64,000 nucleotides of DNA, from the NCBI RefSeq assembly GCF_004519305.1, contig NZ_SOZA01000029.1:1-64000 (forward strand), given 5' to 3'. The stretch is from Pseudomonas sp. RIT623 (GTDB lineage Bacteria; Pseudomonadota; Gammaproteobacteria; Pseudomonadales; Pseudomonadaceae). This document shows, in pieces, positions 53,891-63,191 of this stretch (position 1 is its first letter; every line of letters begins with the position of its first letter). Under the pieces are notes generated by a model, which did no database searches, was not told the DNA's origin, and saw nothing but the letters and a program-made list of their open reading frames with translations. Both the position numbers and the translations under genes were made by a program.

Positions 53891-54631
53891 ATGAGCCTGC
53901 AAGGTAAAGTTGCACTGGTCACCGGCGCCAGCCGTGGTATCGGCCAGGCCATCGCCCTCGAACTGGGCCGCCAGGGCGCCATCGTCATCGGTACCGCCAC
54001 CTCGGCCTCGGGCGCCGAGCGCATCGCCGCCACCCTGAAAGAGCACGGCATCCAGGGCACCGGCATGGAACTGAACGTGACCAGCGCCGAGTCCGTCGAC
54101 AAGGTGCTGGGCGCCATCGGCGAGCAGTTTGGCGCGCCAGCCATTCTGGTCAACAACGCCGGTATCACCCGCGACAACCTGATGCTGCGGATGAAAGACG
54201 ACGAATGGTTCGACGTGATCGATACCAACCTCAATAGCCTGTACCGTCTGTCCAAGGGCGTGCTGCGCGGCATGACCAAGGCCCGTTGGGGCCGTATCAT
54301 CAGCATCGGTTCGGTGGTGGGTGCCATGGGCAACGCCGGCCAGGCCAACTACGCCGCCGCCAAGGCCGGCCTTGAGGGCTTCAGCCGTGCCCTGGCCCGT
54401 GAAGTGGGTTCGCGCGGCATCACCGTCAACTCGGTGACCCCAGGCTTTATCGACACGGATATGACCCGCGAGCTGCCAGAAGCGCAGCGCGAGGCCCTGC
54501 AGAAGGAAATTCCGCTGGGTCGCCTGGGCCAGGCCGAGGAGATCGCCAAGGTGGTTTCCTTCCTGGCTTCCGACGGCGCAGCCTACGTCACCGGCGCTAC
54601 CGTGCCGGTGAACGGCGGGATGTACATGTAA
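53891..54631 (+). CDS. fabG: 3-oxoacyl-ACP reductase FabG
   Basis: 246 residues, NADPH-dependent SDR of the fatty-acid cycle. GASRGIGQAIA (cofactor loop), NNAGITRDNLMLRMKDDEW, catalytic Ser in ISIGSVVG, YAAAKAGLEGFSRALAREVGSRGITVN (Tyr/Lys) and TPGFIDTDMT. AAGCTTGC precedes the ATG, 16 bp after fabD. Confidence 0.97.
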   Translation: MSLQGKVALVTGASRGIGQAIALELGRQGAIVIGTATSASGAERIAATLKEHGIQGTGMELNVTSAESVDKVLGAIGEQFGAPAILVNNAGITRDNLMLRMKDDEWFDVIDTNLNSLYRLSKGVLRGMTKARWGRIISIGSVVGAMGNAGQANYAAAKAGLEGFSRALAREVGSRGITVNSVTPGFIDTDMTRELPEAQREALQKEIPLGRLGQAEEIAKVVSFLASDGAAYVTGATVPVNGGMYM

Positions 54632-54835
54632 AATCCGCAACTCAATGTGACGGATCGGTTCAAAAAAGAGTCATACTCCGAGCCTAAAATCCGTTATAAA
54701 GCTGCAACCAGATTCCGGACAGCGGGCCGGGTGACTTGGTGGAAGGCGCGTTACGCTTGAAAAGCAGGCGTCTTCCTATAAACTTGGTCACCGGCCAGCT
54801 GCCTGACATATGTCCATTAGGAGTGAAAACTAGGT
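54632..54835 (+). promoter_or_regulatory. acpP upstream region with possible promoter and leader stem
   Basis: This 204-bp gap gives acpP its own expression. A TATAAA at 54695-54700 and another at 54777-54782 (with TTGAAA at 54757-54762, too close for an ideal spacer) are candidate promoter elements. GGCCGGGTGAC (54725) can pair with GTCACCGGCC (ending 54796), one bulged G, around 50 nt. Boundaries are uncertain. Confidence 0.4.
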
Positions 54836-55072
54836 ATGAGCACCATCGAAGAACGCGTCAAGAAAATCGTCGCCGAGCAACTGGGCGTCAAGGAAGAGGA
54901 AGTCAAGAACGAATCTTCCTTCGTTGAGGACCTGGGTGCCGACTCGCTTGACACCGTTGAGCTGGTGATGGCTCTGGAAGAGGAATTCGAGACCGAAATC
55001 CCTGACGAAGAAGCCGAGAAGATCACTACCGTTCAAGCCGCTATCGACTACGTCAACAGCCACCAGGCCTAA
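54836..55072 (+). CDS. acpP: Acyl carrier protein
   Basis: 78 residues, very acidic, with phosphopantetheine attachment at Ser37 in LGADSLDTVELVMALEEEF. MSTIEERVKKIVAEQLGVK is canonical. TTAGGAGTGAAAAC precedes the ATG. Highly expressed; its own transcription unit ends at a terminator before fabF. Confidence 0.99.
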   Translation: MSTIEERVKKIVAEQLGVKEEEVKNESSFVEDLGADSLDTVELVMALEEEFETEIPDEEAEKITTVQAAIDYVNSHQA

Positions 55073-55100
55073 GACGTTCCAGTCGACGCTTCTTGTCGGG

Positions 55101-55138
55101 AAAAACCGCACTGCCGTCGCCGGCGTGCGGTTTTTTCT
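55101..55138 (+). terminator. Terminator or attenuator after acpP
   Basis: AAAACCGCAC...GTGCGGTTTT with inner GCCG/CGGC pairing and a run of six Ts (55131-55136). It follows the acpP stop by 28 bp and would lower fabF relative to acpP. Confidence 0.85.
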
Positions 55139-55187
55139 TTGCAAGCTATGCAATGAACACCGGAGTCTGTTGCCAGGCCATTGGCGC

Positions 55188-55203
55188 TGCCAGTGCACTG
55201 GCA
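55188..55203. promoter_or_regulatory. Perfect 16-bp palindrome upstream of fabF
   Basis: TGCCAGTGCACTGGCA, self-complementary over 16 bp, 34 bp before the fabF start, preceded by a looser TGCCAGGCCATTGGCG. Looks like a dimeric regulator site; the regulator is unknown. Confidence 0.5.
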
Positions 55204-55237
55204 AGAGACTCTGTTATTAGAAAATGAGGAGAGTACT

Positions 55238-56481
<1,244 letters not shown>

Positions 56482-56482
<1 letters not shown>

Positions 56483-57297
56483 TGCACAGTTGGATCGACG
56501 GCCAGGACGCGGCTGCAGTCAACCTGCAGAACCGTGGCCTGGCCTATGGCGACGGCCTGTTCGAGACCATTGCCGTGCGCGGCGGCAGGCCCAGCCTGCT
56601 CGCCCTGCACCTCGATCGTCTGGCGCTGGGATGTCAGCGTCTGGCGATCGAGGTCGATCTGGCGCTTGTGCGCAATGAACTGTTGCAATTCGCCCAGCTA
56701 CTGGGTGAGGGCGTCGCCAAGTTGATCCTGACCCGTGGTGATAGCCAGCGCGGCTATGCTCCGGTCGCGGGTGCTCAGGCGCGGCGCATTCTCCAGGGCA
56801 GCCCCTTGCCCGTTTATCCCGTTGCAAACGCAGAACAAGGTGTACGCCTGTTCGCCTGCCAGACACGGCTGGCGGAACAACCGCTGCTGGCCGGGCTCAA
56901 ACACCTCAACCGCCTCGAGCAGGTGCTGGCTCGGGCCGAATGGCAGGACAGCACATTGGCCGAAGGCTTGATGCGTGACGGCCAAGGGCGGGTAATCGAA
57001 GGGGTGTACAGCAATCTGTTCCTGGTGCGCGATGGCGTGCTGCTGACTGCCGACCTGAGCCGTTGCGGCGTGGCCGGGGTGATGCGCGCGGCGTTGCTGG
57101 AGCAGGCCGCGCTGCTGGGCATCCCCGTGCAGGTACGGGACTTGCCGTTCGAGATGCTGGAGCAGGCTGACGAGGTGTTTGTCTGCAACAGCGTCTACGG
57201 CATCTGGCCTGTACGCGAAATCGCCGTGCTGAACTGGCCGGCGGGACCACTCACCCGTAAACTGCAGGCCGTTGCCCGTACGTTACTGGATACCTGA
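56482..57297 (+). CDS. pabC: Aminodeoxychorismate lyase PabC
   Basis: 271 residues. PLP class IV enzyme releasing pyruvate to give p-aminobenzoate for folate. GLAYGDGLFETIAVRGG, the PLP lysine in LAGLKHLNRLEQVLARAEW, DGQGRVIEGVYSNLFLVRDG and FVCNSVYGIWPV. Sits between fabF and mltG in the conserved order. Confidence 0.96.
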
Positions 57298-57300
57298 TTC

Positions 57301-58458
57301 GTGAGACGCAAATTCCTGCTGCTGCTGGAAATGAGCTTGATCATCGCCGGCCTGGCACTGGGCTGGGCCGCCTGGAAGGTCAACGCGGTCCTGGAACAGC
57401 CCCTGCAAGTGGCGCAGGAGCGCCTGCTCGACGTGCCCAGCGGCACGACGCCCAATCGCATGTTCTACCGCATGCAGAGCGAAGGCCTGCTCGATGATCC
57501 GCTGTGGCTGCGTCTTTACTGGCGCTTCAACATGGCCGGTACGCCGCTGCATACCGGCGAGTATCGCGTGACCCCAGGCATGACCGTGGGGCAGTTGTTC
57601 GATGCCTGGAAGCGTGGCGACGTGGTGCAGTACAACCTGACCCTGGTCGAGGGCTGGACCTTCCGCCAGGTGCGTGCCGCAGTCGCCAAGCATGAAAAGC
57701 TCAAGCACACCCTCGAGGGGCTGTCAGACTCCGAGGTGATGGACAAGCTCGGCCACACCGGGGTGTTCCCCGAAGGCCGCTTCTTCCCCGACACCTATCG
57801 CTTCGTGCGGGGCATGAGCGATGTCGAACTGTTGCAGCAGGCCTATATGCGCCTGGATGAAGTCTTGGCCAAGGAGTGGGCCGAGCGCAGCACCGACCTA
57901 CCGTATCGCGACCCGTATCAGGCGTTGATCATGGCTTCTCTGGTGGAGAAGGAGACCGGTATCCCCCAGGAGCGCGGGCAGATCGCTGGTGTGTTCGTGC
58001 GGCGCATGCGCCTGGGCATGATGCTGCAGACCGACCCGACCGTGATCTATGGCATGGGCGAGCGCTACAACGGCAAGATCACCCGCGCCGACCTGCGCGA
58101 ACCGACGCCCTATAACACCTACACGATGACCGGCCTGCCGCCGACACCGATCGCCATGGTCGGCCGCGAGGCGATCCATGCCGCGCTGAACCCCAGCGAC
58201 GGCTCGAGCCTGTACTTCGTCGCCCGCGGCGATGGCAGCCATGTGTTCTCCGACGACCTGGACGACCACAACAGCGCCGTGCGCGAGTTCCAGCTCAAGC
58301 GTCGCGCCGATTATCGCTCGAGCCCCGCGCCACAGGGCCAGCCCGCCGCGCCGCAGAACGGCGCCGCGCCAGCGCCCGAGGCTGAGCCGACAGCGCCCAC
58401 CGATGAATCCGCGCCGGCCGATGAGCCTGCGCCAGACGACACTAAGGAACACTCGTGA
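57301..58458 (+). CDS. mltG: Endolytic murein transglycosylase MltG
   Basis: 385 residues, GTG start 3 bp after pabC. One N-terminal membrane anchor (about 5-27, FLLLLEMSLIIAGLALGWAAW), LysM-like region and a YceG catalytic domain with the essential Glu in ASLVEKETGIPQERGQIAGVF, QTDPTVIYG and YNTYTMTGLPPTPI. It cuts nascent glycan strands at the end of polymerisation. The C-terminal 45 residues are a Pro/Ala/Glu-rich tail (PAPQGQPAAPQNG...), longer than in E. coli. Confidence 0.96.
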   Translation: MRRKFLLLLEMSLIIAGLALGWAAWKVNAVLEQPLQVAQERLLDVPSGTTPNRMFYRMQSEGLLDDPLWLRLYWRFNMAGTPLHTGEYRVTPGMTVGQLFDAWKRGDVVQYNLTLVEGWTFRQVRAAVAKHEKLKHTLEGLSDSEVMDKLGHTGVFPEGRFFPDTYRFVRGMSDVELLQQAYMRLDEVLAKEWAERSTDLPYRDPYQALIMASLVEKETGIPQERGQIAGVFVRRMRLGMMLQTDPTVIYGMGERYNGKITRADLREPTPYNTYTMTGLPPTPIAMVGREAIHAALNPSDGSSLYFVARGDGSHVFSDDLDDHNSAVREFQLKRRADYRSSPAPQGQPAAPQNGAAPAPEAEPTAPTDESAPADEPAPDDTKEHS

Positions 58459-59087
58459 GCGGTTTGTTTATCACCCTGGAAGGCCCCGAAGGCGCGGGCA
58501 AGAGCACCAATCGCGAGTACCTGGCGGCGCGCCTGCGCGAGCAGGGCATCGATGTGGTCATGACCCGCGAACCGGGGGGCACGCCGCTGGCCGAGCGCAT
58601 TCGTGAGCTGCTACTGGCGCCGAGCGAAGAGGCCATGGCGGTCGATACCGAATTGCTGCTGATGTTCGCCGCTCGTGCCCAGCACCTGGCGCAGGTGATC
58701 CGTCCGGCGCTGGCTCGCGGCGCGGTGGTGCTGTGCGACCGCTTCACCGACGCCACCTACGCCTACCAGGGCGGTGGGCGCGGGCTGCCAGTCGAGCGCA
58801 TCGCTATCCTCGAGTCTTTCGTCCAGGGCGAACTGCGCCCCGACCTGACCCTGGTGTTCGACCTGCCGGTGGAAGTCGGCCTGGCCCGTGCAGCGGCCCG
58901 TGGCCGACTGGACCGTTTCGAGCAGGAAGGCCAGGCCTTCTTCGAAGCGGTGCGCCAGGCCTACCTGCAGCGCGCCGGCCAGCAGCCGCAGCGCTACAGC
59001 CTGCTGGACGCGGCGCAGCCGCTGGCCGCGGTGCAGCGGGCGATCGATGCCCTGGTGCCCGGCATCCTGGAGCGTTGCCGTGGCTGA
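58455..59087 (+). CDS. tmk: Thymidylate kinase
   Basis: 210 residues, GTG start overlapping the mltG stop. dTMP to dTDP. P-loop TLEGPEGAGKSTN, DR(Y/F) motif LCDRFTDATYAYQGGGRG and lid region ARGRLDRFEQEGQAFFEAVR. The next gene overlaps by 8 bp. Confidence 0.97.
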   Translation: MSGLFITLEGPEGAGKSTNREYLAARLREQGIDVVMTREPGGTPLAERIRELLLAPSEEAMAVDTELLLMFAARAQHLAQVIRPALARGAVVLCDRFTDATYAYQGGGRGLPVERIAILESFVQGELRPDLTLVFDLPVEVGLARAAARGRLDRFEQEGQAFFEAVRQAYLQRAGQQPQRYSLLDAAQPLAAVQRAIDALVPGILERCRG

Positions 59088-60066
59088 AGCCTACCCCTGG
59101 CAGCAGGCGCTTTGGCAGCAGTTGGCCGGACGTGGCCAGCACGCCCATGCCTACCTGTTGCACGGGCCGCAGGGTATCGGCAAGCGCGCCCTGGCCGAGC
59201 GCCTGATGGCGCGCCTGCTGTGCCAGCAGCCCCAAGGGCTGGAGGCTTGCGGGCAGTGCAAGTCGTGCTTGTTGCTCAAGGCCGGCAGCCACCCGGACAA
59301 CTTCATCCTGGAGCCCGAGGAAGCCGACAAGCCGATCAAGATCGACCAGGTCCGCGAGCTGGTGTCCTTCGTGGTGCAGACCGCCCAGCAGGGCGGGCGC
59401 AAGGTGGTGCTGATCGAGCCGGTGGAGGCGATGAACATCAATGCCGCCAACGCCCTGCTCAAGAGCCTCGAGGAGCCCTCGGGCGACACCGTGCTGCTGT
59501 TGGTCAGCCACCAGCCCAGCCGCCTGTTGCCGACCATCAAGAGCCGCTGCCAGCAAGTGGCCTGTCCGCAGCCAAGCCTGGCCCAGAGCCGCGCCTGGCT
59601 GGCTGGCGCGCTGGCGGACAGTGACGAGCCGGCACGCGAAGAGCTGCTGACCCTGGCCGCCGGCTCGCCACTGATGGCGCTCAGCTTGCAGGCCCAGGGT
59701 GTGCGCGAACAGCGGGCGCTGGTCACCGACGGGGTGAAGAAGTTGCTCAAGCAGCAGCAATCGCCCAGCCAGTTGGCCGAGGCCTGGAATGGCGTGCCCT
59801 TGCTGCTGCTGTTCGACTGGTTCTGCGACTGGGCGCACCTGATCCTGCGCTATCAGTTGACCCAGGATGAGGACGGACTAGGCTTGGCCGACATGCGCAA
59901 GGTCGTGCAGTACCTGGCGCAGAAGAGCCGTCAGGCCAAGGTGCTGGAGCTCCAGGCGTGGATCCTCGAGCAGCGCCAGAAGGTGCTGGACAAGGCCAAC
60001 CTCAACCGTGTACTGCTGCTCGAAGCCTTGCTCGCCCACTGGGTGCAGTTGCCCGGCCAGCGTTGA
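59080..60066 (+). CDS. holB: DNA polymerase III delta' subunit HolB
   Basis: 328 residues from GTG 59080 ((M)AEAYPWQQALWQQLAGRG). Clamp-loader subunit: degenerate P-loop LLHGPQGIGKRALAERL, the four-Cys zinc module CQQPQGLEACGQCKSC, IKIDQVRELVSFVVQTAQ, NAANALLKSLEEPSGDTVLLLVSHQPSRLLPTIKSRCQ (SRC motif). Confidence 0.96.
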   Translation: MAEAYPWQQALWQQLAGRGQHAHAYLLHGPQGIGKRALAERLMARLLCQQPQGLEACGQCKSCLLLKAGSHPDNFILEPEEADKPIKIDQVRELVSFVVQTAQQGGRKVVLIEPVEAMNINAANALLKSLEEPSGDTVLLLVSHQPSRLLPTIKSRCQQVACPQPSLAQSRAWLAGALADSDEPAREELLTLAAGSPLMALSLQAQGVREQRALVTDGVKKLLKQQQSPSQLAEAWNGVPLLLLFDWFCDWAHLILRYQLTQDEDGLGLADMRKVVQYLAQKSRQAKVLELQAWILEQRQKVLDKANLNRVLLLEALLAHWVQLPGQR

Positions 60067-60099
60067 TTCCTATCGTTCATTCAGGTGTGTCCTGTTGCC

Positions 60100-60882
60100 A
60101 TGCTCGTAGATTCCCATTGCCACCTCGATCGTCTTGACCTGAGTGCTCACCAGGGCTCCCTCGATGCCGCCCTGCAGGCGGCGCGCGCGCGCGGGGTGGG
60201 GCATTTCCTGTGCATCGGCGTGAGCGCCGAAAACGCCGGGGCGGTCAAGGCGCTCAGCGAGCAATACGCCGATGTCGACTGCTCGGTGGGGGTGCACCCG
60301 CTGGACCTGGCGCCCGGAGAAACTCCCGCGTTGGAATGGCTACTGCGCGAACTGGCTCATCCGCACGTGGTGGCCATTGGCGAGACTGGCCTGGACTACC
60401 ACTACGAGCCCGAAGCCGCCGAGTTGCAGCAGGCGTCGTTCCGCCTGCACCTGGAAGCCTCGCGGCAGACCGGCAAGCCGGTGGTGGTGCATACCCGTGC
60501 CGCCCGCGCCGACACCCTGGCGCTGCTGCGCGAGGCCAGCCTGCCCCAGGCGGGGGTGCTGCACTGTTTCACCGAGGACTGGGAGATGGCCAAGGCCGCG
60601 CTGGACCTGGGCTACTACATTTCGCTGTCGGGCATCGTCACCTTCCGCAATGCCGACGCGTTGCGCGATGTGGCGCGCCAGGTACCGGTGGACCGCCTGC
60701 TGGTGGAGACCGACTCGCCGTACCTGGCCCCCATTCCGCACCGCGGCAAGCCGAACCTGCCGCAATATGTACGGGACGTGGCCGAGTATGTGGCATCGCT
60801 GCGCGGGGTGAGCTATGCGCAGTTGGCCGAGCAGACCACGGCGAACTTCAAGCGTTTGTTCCCGTTGGCGCGGGTGGCCTGA
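60100..60882 (+). CDS. TatD-family metal-dependent hydrolase (YcfH type)
   Basis: 260 residues from ATG 60100 (MLVDSHCHLDRLDL); a GTG at 60085 could add five. Amidohydrolase-fold DNase/deacylase with metal ligands in DSHCHLD, GETGLDYHY, VVVHTRAA, VLHCFTEDW and VETDSPYLAP. In P. aeruginosa, as I recall, pilZ lies between holB and this gene; here only 33 bp separate them and pilZ is absent. Confidence 0.94.
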   Translation: MLVDSHCHLDRLDLSAHQGSLDAALQAARARGVGHFLCIGVSAENAGAVKALSEQYADVDCSVGVHPLDLAPGETPALEWLLRELAHPHVVAIGETGLDYHYEPEAAELQQASFRLHLEASRQTGKPVVVHTRAARADTLALLREASLPQAGVLHCFTEDWEMAKAALDLGYYISLSGIVTFRNADALRDVARQVPVDRLLVETDSPYLAPIPHRGKPNLPQYVRDVAEYVASLRGVSYAQLAEQTTANFKRLFPLARVA

Positions 60883-60953
60883 GGAGCGCCTCCAGGCCAG
60901 CCAGCGCGATGCCTGGTTCGCCAGCAAGGCTGGCGCCTGCCTGTGACCTGGGC

Positions 60954-60989
60954 AAAAAAAACCCGGGTTCTGGGGGGGGAATCCGGGTT
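60954..60989 (-). terminator. Minus-strand terminator below the class V aminotransferase
   Basis: On the minus strand AACCCGG (60989-60983) pairs with CCGGGTT (60966-60960) around a C8-containing loop and is followed by eight Ts. It is 175 nt past the aminotransferase stop, leaving a long 3' untranslated segment (60990-61163) with a second hairpin AAAGGT...ACCTTT near 61009-61035. Confidence 0.75.
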
Positions 60990-61163
60990 AAGACCATTAG
61001 GAGTAAAACAAAGGTACACGGTCCCTGGGCACCTTTATCGGCGCGCCACTTGGGGGGATGCGCCGCGCCAACAGTTCAAGTATTGGTCAGGATTGGCGCC
61101 CCGCCAGCGCGTATTGGTCGTTTTTTAAACAGATTTGGAATACGCCAGCCTGCCCTTGGGCCT

Positions 61164-62297
61164 TCAACGCATGGCAATCTGCCGGACCTGTCGTAGTGCG
61201 TCGTCGATCAGGCGCTGATCGGTATAGAAGTGTGGGGAAAAACGCACCCCCGGACCGCGCTGCGCGCAGATCACGCCATTGTTGGTCAAGGTTCGATAAA
61301 TGTCGGCATTGGCATGGCCATCCAGGCTGAAACTGACGATCCCGGCCCGACGAGCAGGATCAGCCGGGCTATGTAGCTGGGCGCCGGGGATGGCCGCCAG
61401 GCCGTCGTGCAGTTGGTTGACCCGCAGCGCCAGCTGGTCGGCGACGACCGCCATGCCGACTTCCTCCAGCAGCGACAGGCTGGCTTCCAGGGCGCAGGCC
61501 CCCAACATGTTCGGGCTGCCACATTCGAAGCGGCGCGCGCTGTGGGCCGGCTGCCATTGGCGCCGCTCGAAATCGCCGAGGTGTTCGAGCATGTGCCAGC
61601 CGTAGGCGTGCAGTTTCAGCTGGTGGCGCAGTTCGCGGCGGCAGTAGAACAGCCCCAGGCCTTCTGGGCCAAGCATCCATTTGTGGCCGTCGGCCATGGC
61701 GAAGTCGCAATGACTGGCCTGCACGTCGAAGGGCAGGGCGCCAACCTGCTGGATGGCGTCGACGCAGAACAATACGCCTTGCCGGCGGCATGCCAAGCCG
61801 AGGTGGACAAGGTCCAGGCGCAGGCCGCTGGCGTATTGCACGGCGCTCACCGCCAGCAGTCGAGCACGCGGGCCGCAGGCGGCCAGTAGCGCGGCTTCCG
61901 GCGCCGTTGCGGCGAGGCTTACCTCGATCACCTCCACGCCTTGCTCGGCCAGGGCCTGCCAGACCACGCGGTTGGAGACAAACTCCTCGGCGCTGATGAT
62001 CACCTGGTCGCCAGGCTGCCACGTCAGGCCGAAGGCCACTAGCGACAGGGCCTGCGAGGTGCTGCCCAGCAAGGCGATATCGGCGCTGTCGGGGGCGTTG
62101 ACCAGCCGCGCCAGGCGCTCGCGCAGGCGCCGTTCGGTGGCCAGCCAGGCTGGGTATGCGCAGGCCCCCAGGCGTTGGTTGTCGCGGGCGAAGCGGGCCA
62201 CCGCGTCGCTGGCCCTGCGTGGCCAGGGGGCAATGGCCGCGTGGTTCAGATAGCACAGGCCCGGCGCTTGGTCGAACTCATCATGAAACACAGACAT
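61164..62297 (-). CDS. Class V aminotransferase (cysteine-desulfurase-like fold)
   Basis: 377 residues from ATG 62297 (MSVFHDEFDQAPGLCYLNHAAIAPWP). PLP enzyme with LLGSTSQALSLVAFGLTWQPGDQVIISAEEFVSN, VDAIQQVGALPFDVQASHCDF and the PLP lysine in MADGHKWMLGPEGLG. The active-site cysteine loop of true cysteine desulfurases is not evident. Substrate unknown. Divergent from the TetR gene. Confidence 0.9.
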   Translation of the reverse strand: MSVFHDEFDQAPGLCYLNHAAIAPWPRRASDAVARFARDNQRLGACAYPAWLATERRLRERLARLVNAPDSADIALLGSTSQALSLVAFGLTWQPGDQVIISAEEFVSNRVVWQALAEQGVEVIEVSLAATAPEAALLAACGPRARLLAVSAVQYASGLRLDLVHLGLACRRQGVLFCVDAIQQVGALPFDVQASHCDFAMADGHKWMLGPEGLGLFYCRRELRHQLKLHAYGWHMLEHLGDFERRQWQPAHSARRFECGSPNMLGACALEASLSLLEEVGMAVVADQLALRVNQLHDGLAAIPGAQLHSPADPARRAGIVSFSLDGHANADIYRTLTNNGVICAQRGPGVRFSPHFYTDQRLIDDALRQVRQIAMR

Positions 62298-62370
62298 GGT
62301 TGGAAGATCCGTGCAATTTGCCGCCACTTAGGCATAATAAACCGCTTCGATCGTCATCCCAGTCCTTCCT

Positions 62371-63006
62371 ATGCAGAAAGAACCTCGTAAGGTCCGTGAG
62401 TTTCGTCGTCGCGAGCAAGAAATCCTCGACACGGCGCTCAAGCTGTTTCTCGAACAAGGTGAAGACAGTGTCACCGTCGAGATGATCGCCGACGCCGTAG
62501 GCATCGGCAAAGGCACGATCTACAAGCATTTCAAGTCCAAGGCGGAGATCTACCTGCGCCTGATGCTCGACTATGAGCGCGACCTGAACGAGCTGTTGCA
62601 CTCGGCGGACGTCGACCGCGACAAGGAAGCCCTGTCGCGCGCCTACTTCGAGTTCCGCATGCGCGACCCGCAGCGCTACCGGCTGTTCGACCGTCTGGAA
62701 GAAAAGGTGGTCAAGGGCAACCAGGTGCCGGAAATGGTCGAGCAGTTGCATAAGATCCGTGCCTCCAACTTCGACCGTCTGACGCAATTGATCAAGGGCC
62801 GGATCAGCGAAGGCAAGCTCGAGGACGTGCCGCCGTACTTCCACTACTGCGCGGCCTGGGCCCTGGTCCATGGCGCGGTGGCGCTGTATCACTCGCCGTT
62901 CTGGAGCAATGTGCTGGAAGATCAGGAAGGTTTCTTCCAGTTCCTCATGGATATCGGCGTGCGCATGGGCAACAAGCGCAAGCGCGATCCGGAGCCTGCC
63001 AACTGA
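62371..63006 (+). CDS. TetR-family transcriptional regulator
   Basis: 211 residues. N-terminal HTH: FRRREQEILDTALKLFLEQGEDSVTVEMIADAVGIGKGTIYKHFKSKAEIYLRLM, with a helical ligand-binding C-terminal domain (PPYFHYCAAWALVHGAVALYHSPFW). A very well-conserved pseudomonad TetR; it may regulate the divergent aminotransferase gene (73-bp gap). Effector unknown. Confidence 0.94.
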   Translation: MQKEPRKVREFRRREQEILDTALKLFLEQGEDSVTVEMIADAVGIGKGTIYKHFKSKAEIYLRLMLDYERDLNELLHSADVDRDKEALSRAYFEFRMRDPQRYRLFDRLEEKVVKGNQVPEMVEQLHKIRASNFDRLTQLIKGRISEGKLEDVPPYFHYCAAWALVHGAVALYHSPFWSNVLEDQEGFFQFLMDIGVRMGNKRKRDPEPAN

Positions 63007-63014
63007 CGCCGCGA

Positions 63015-63112
63015 TGTAGCACCGGCTGCGCCGGTGTTCGCCGGCAAGCCGGCTCCTACCCTGTGGCCCGTCCTGGATCCTGTAGAGCCAGCCTTGCTGG
63101 CGAACACAGCGT
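63015..63112. repeat. Cluster of REP copies between the TetR gene and moaA
   Basis: TGTAGCACCGGCTGCGCCGGTG, GTTCGCCGGCAAGCCGGCTCCTAC and TGTAGAGCCAGCCTTGCTGGCG, three diverged copies of the TAGGAGCC repeat class in 100 bp. Confidence 0.8.
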
Positions 63113-63191
63113 TCTTCGCCGGCAGGGCTTGCAAAAACCTGATTTATAAGTCAGGTTTTGCCGGCCCGATTCATCCATGCCGGAGTCACCC

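Noticed and set aside
60943..61128. A 61-codon plus-strand gene after tatD
   Set aside because: It crosses the minus-strand terminator and a G8 run, has no ribosome site at its start and no family resemblance.
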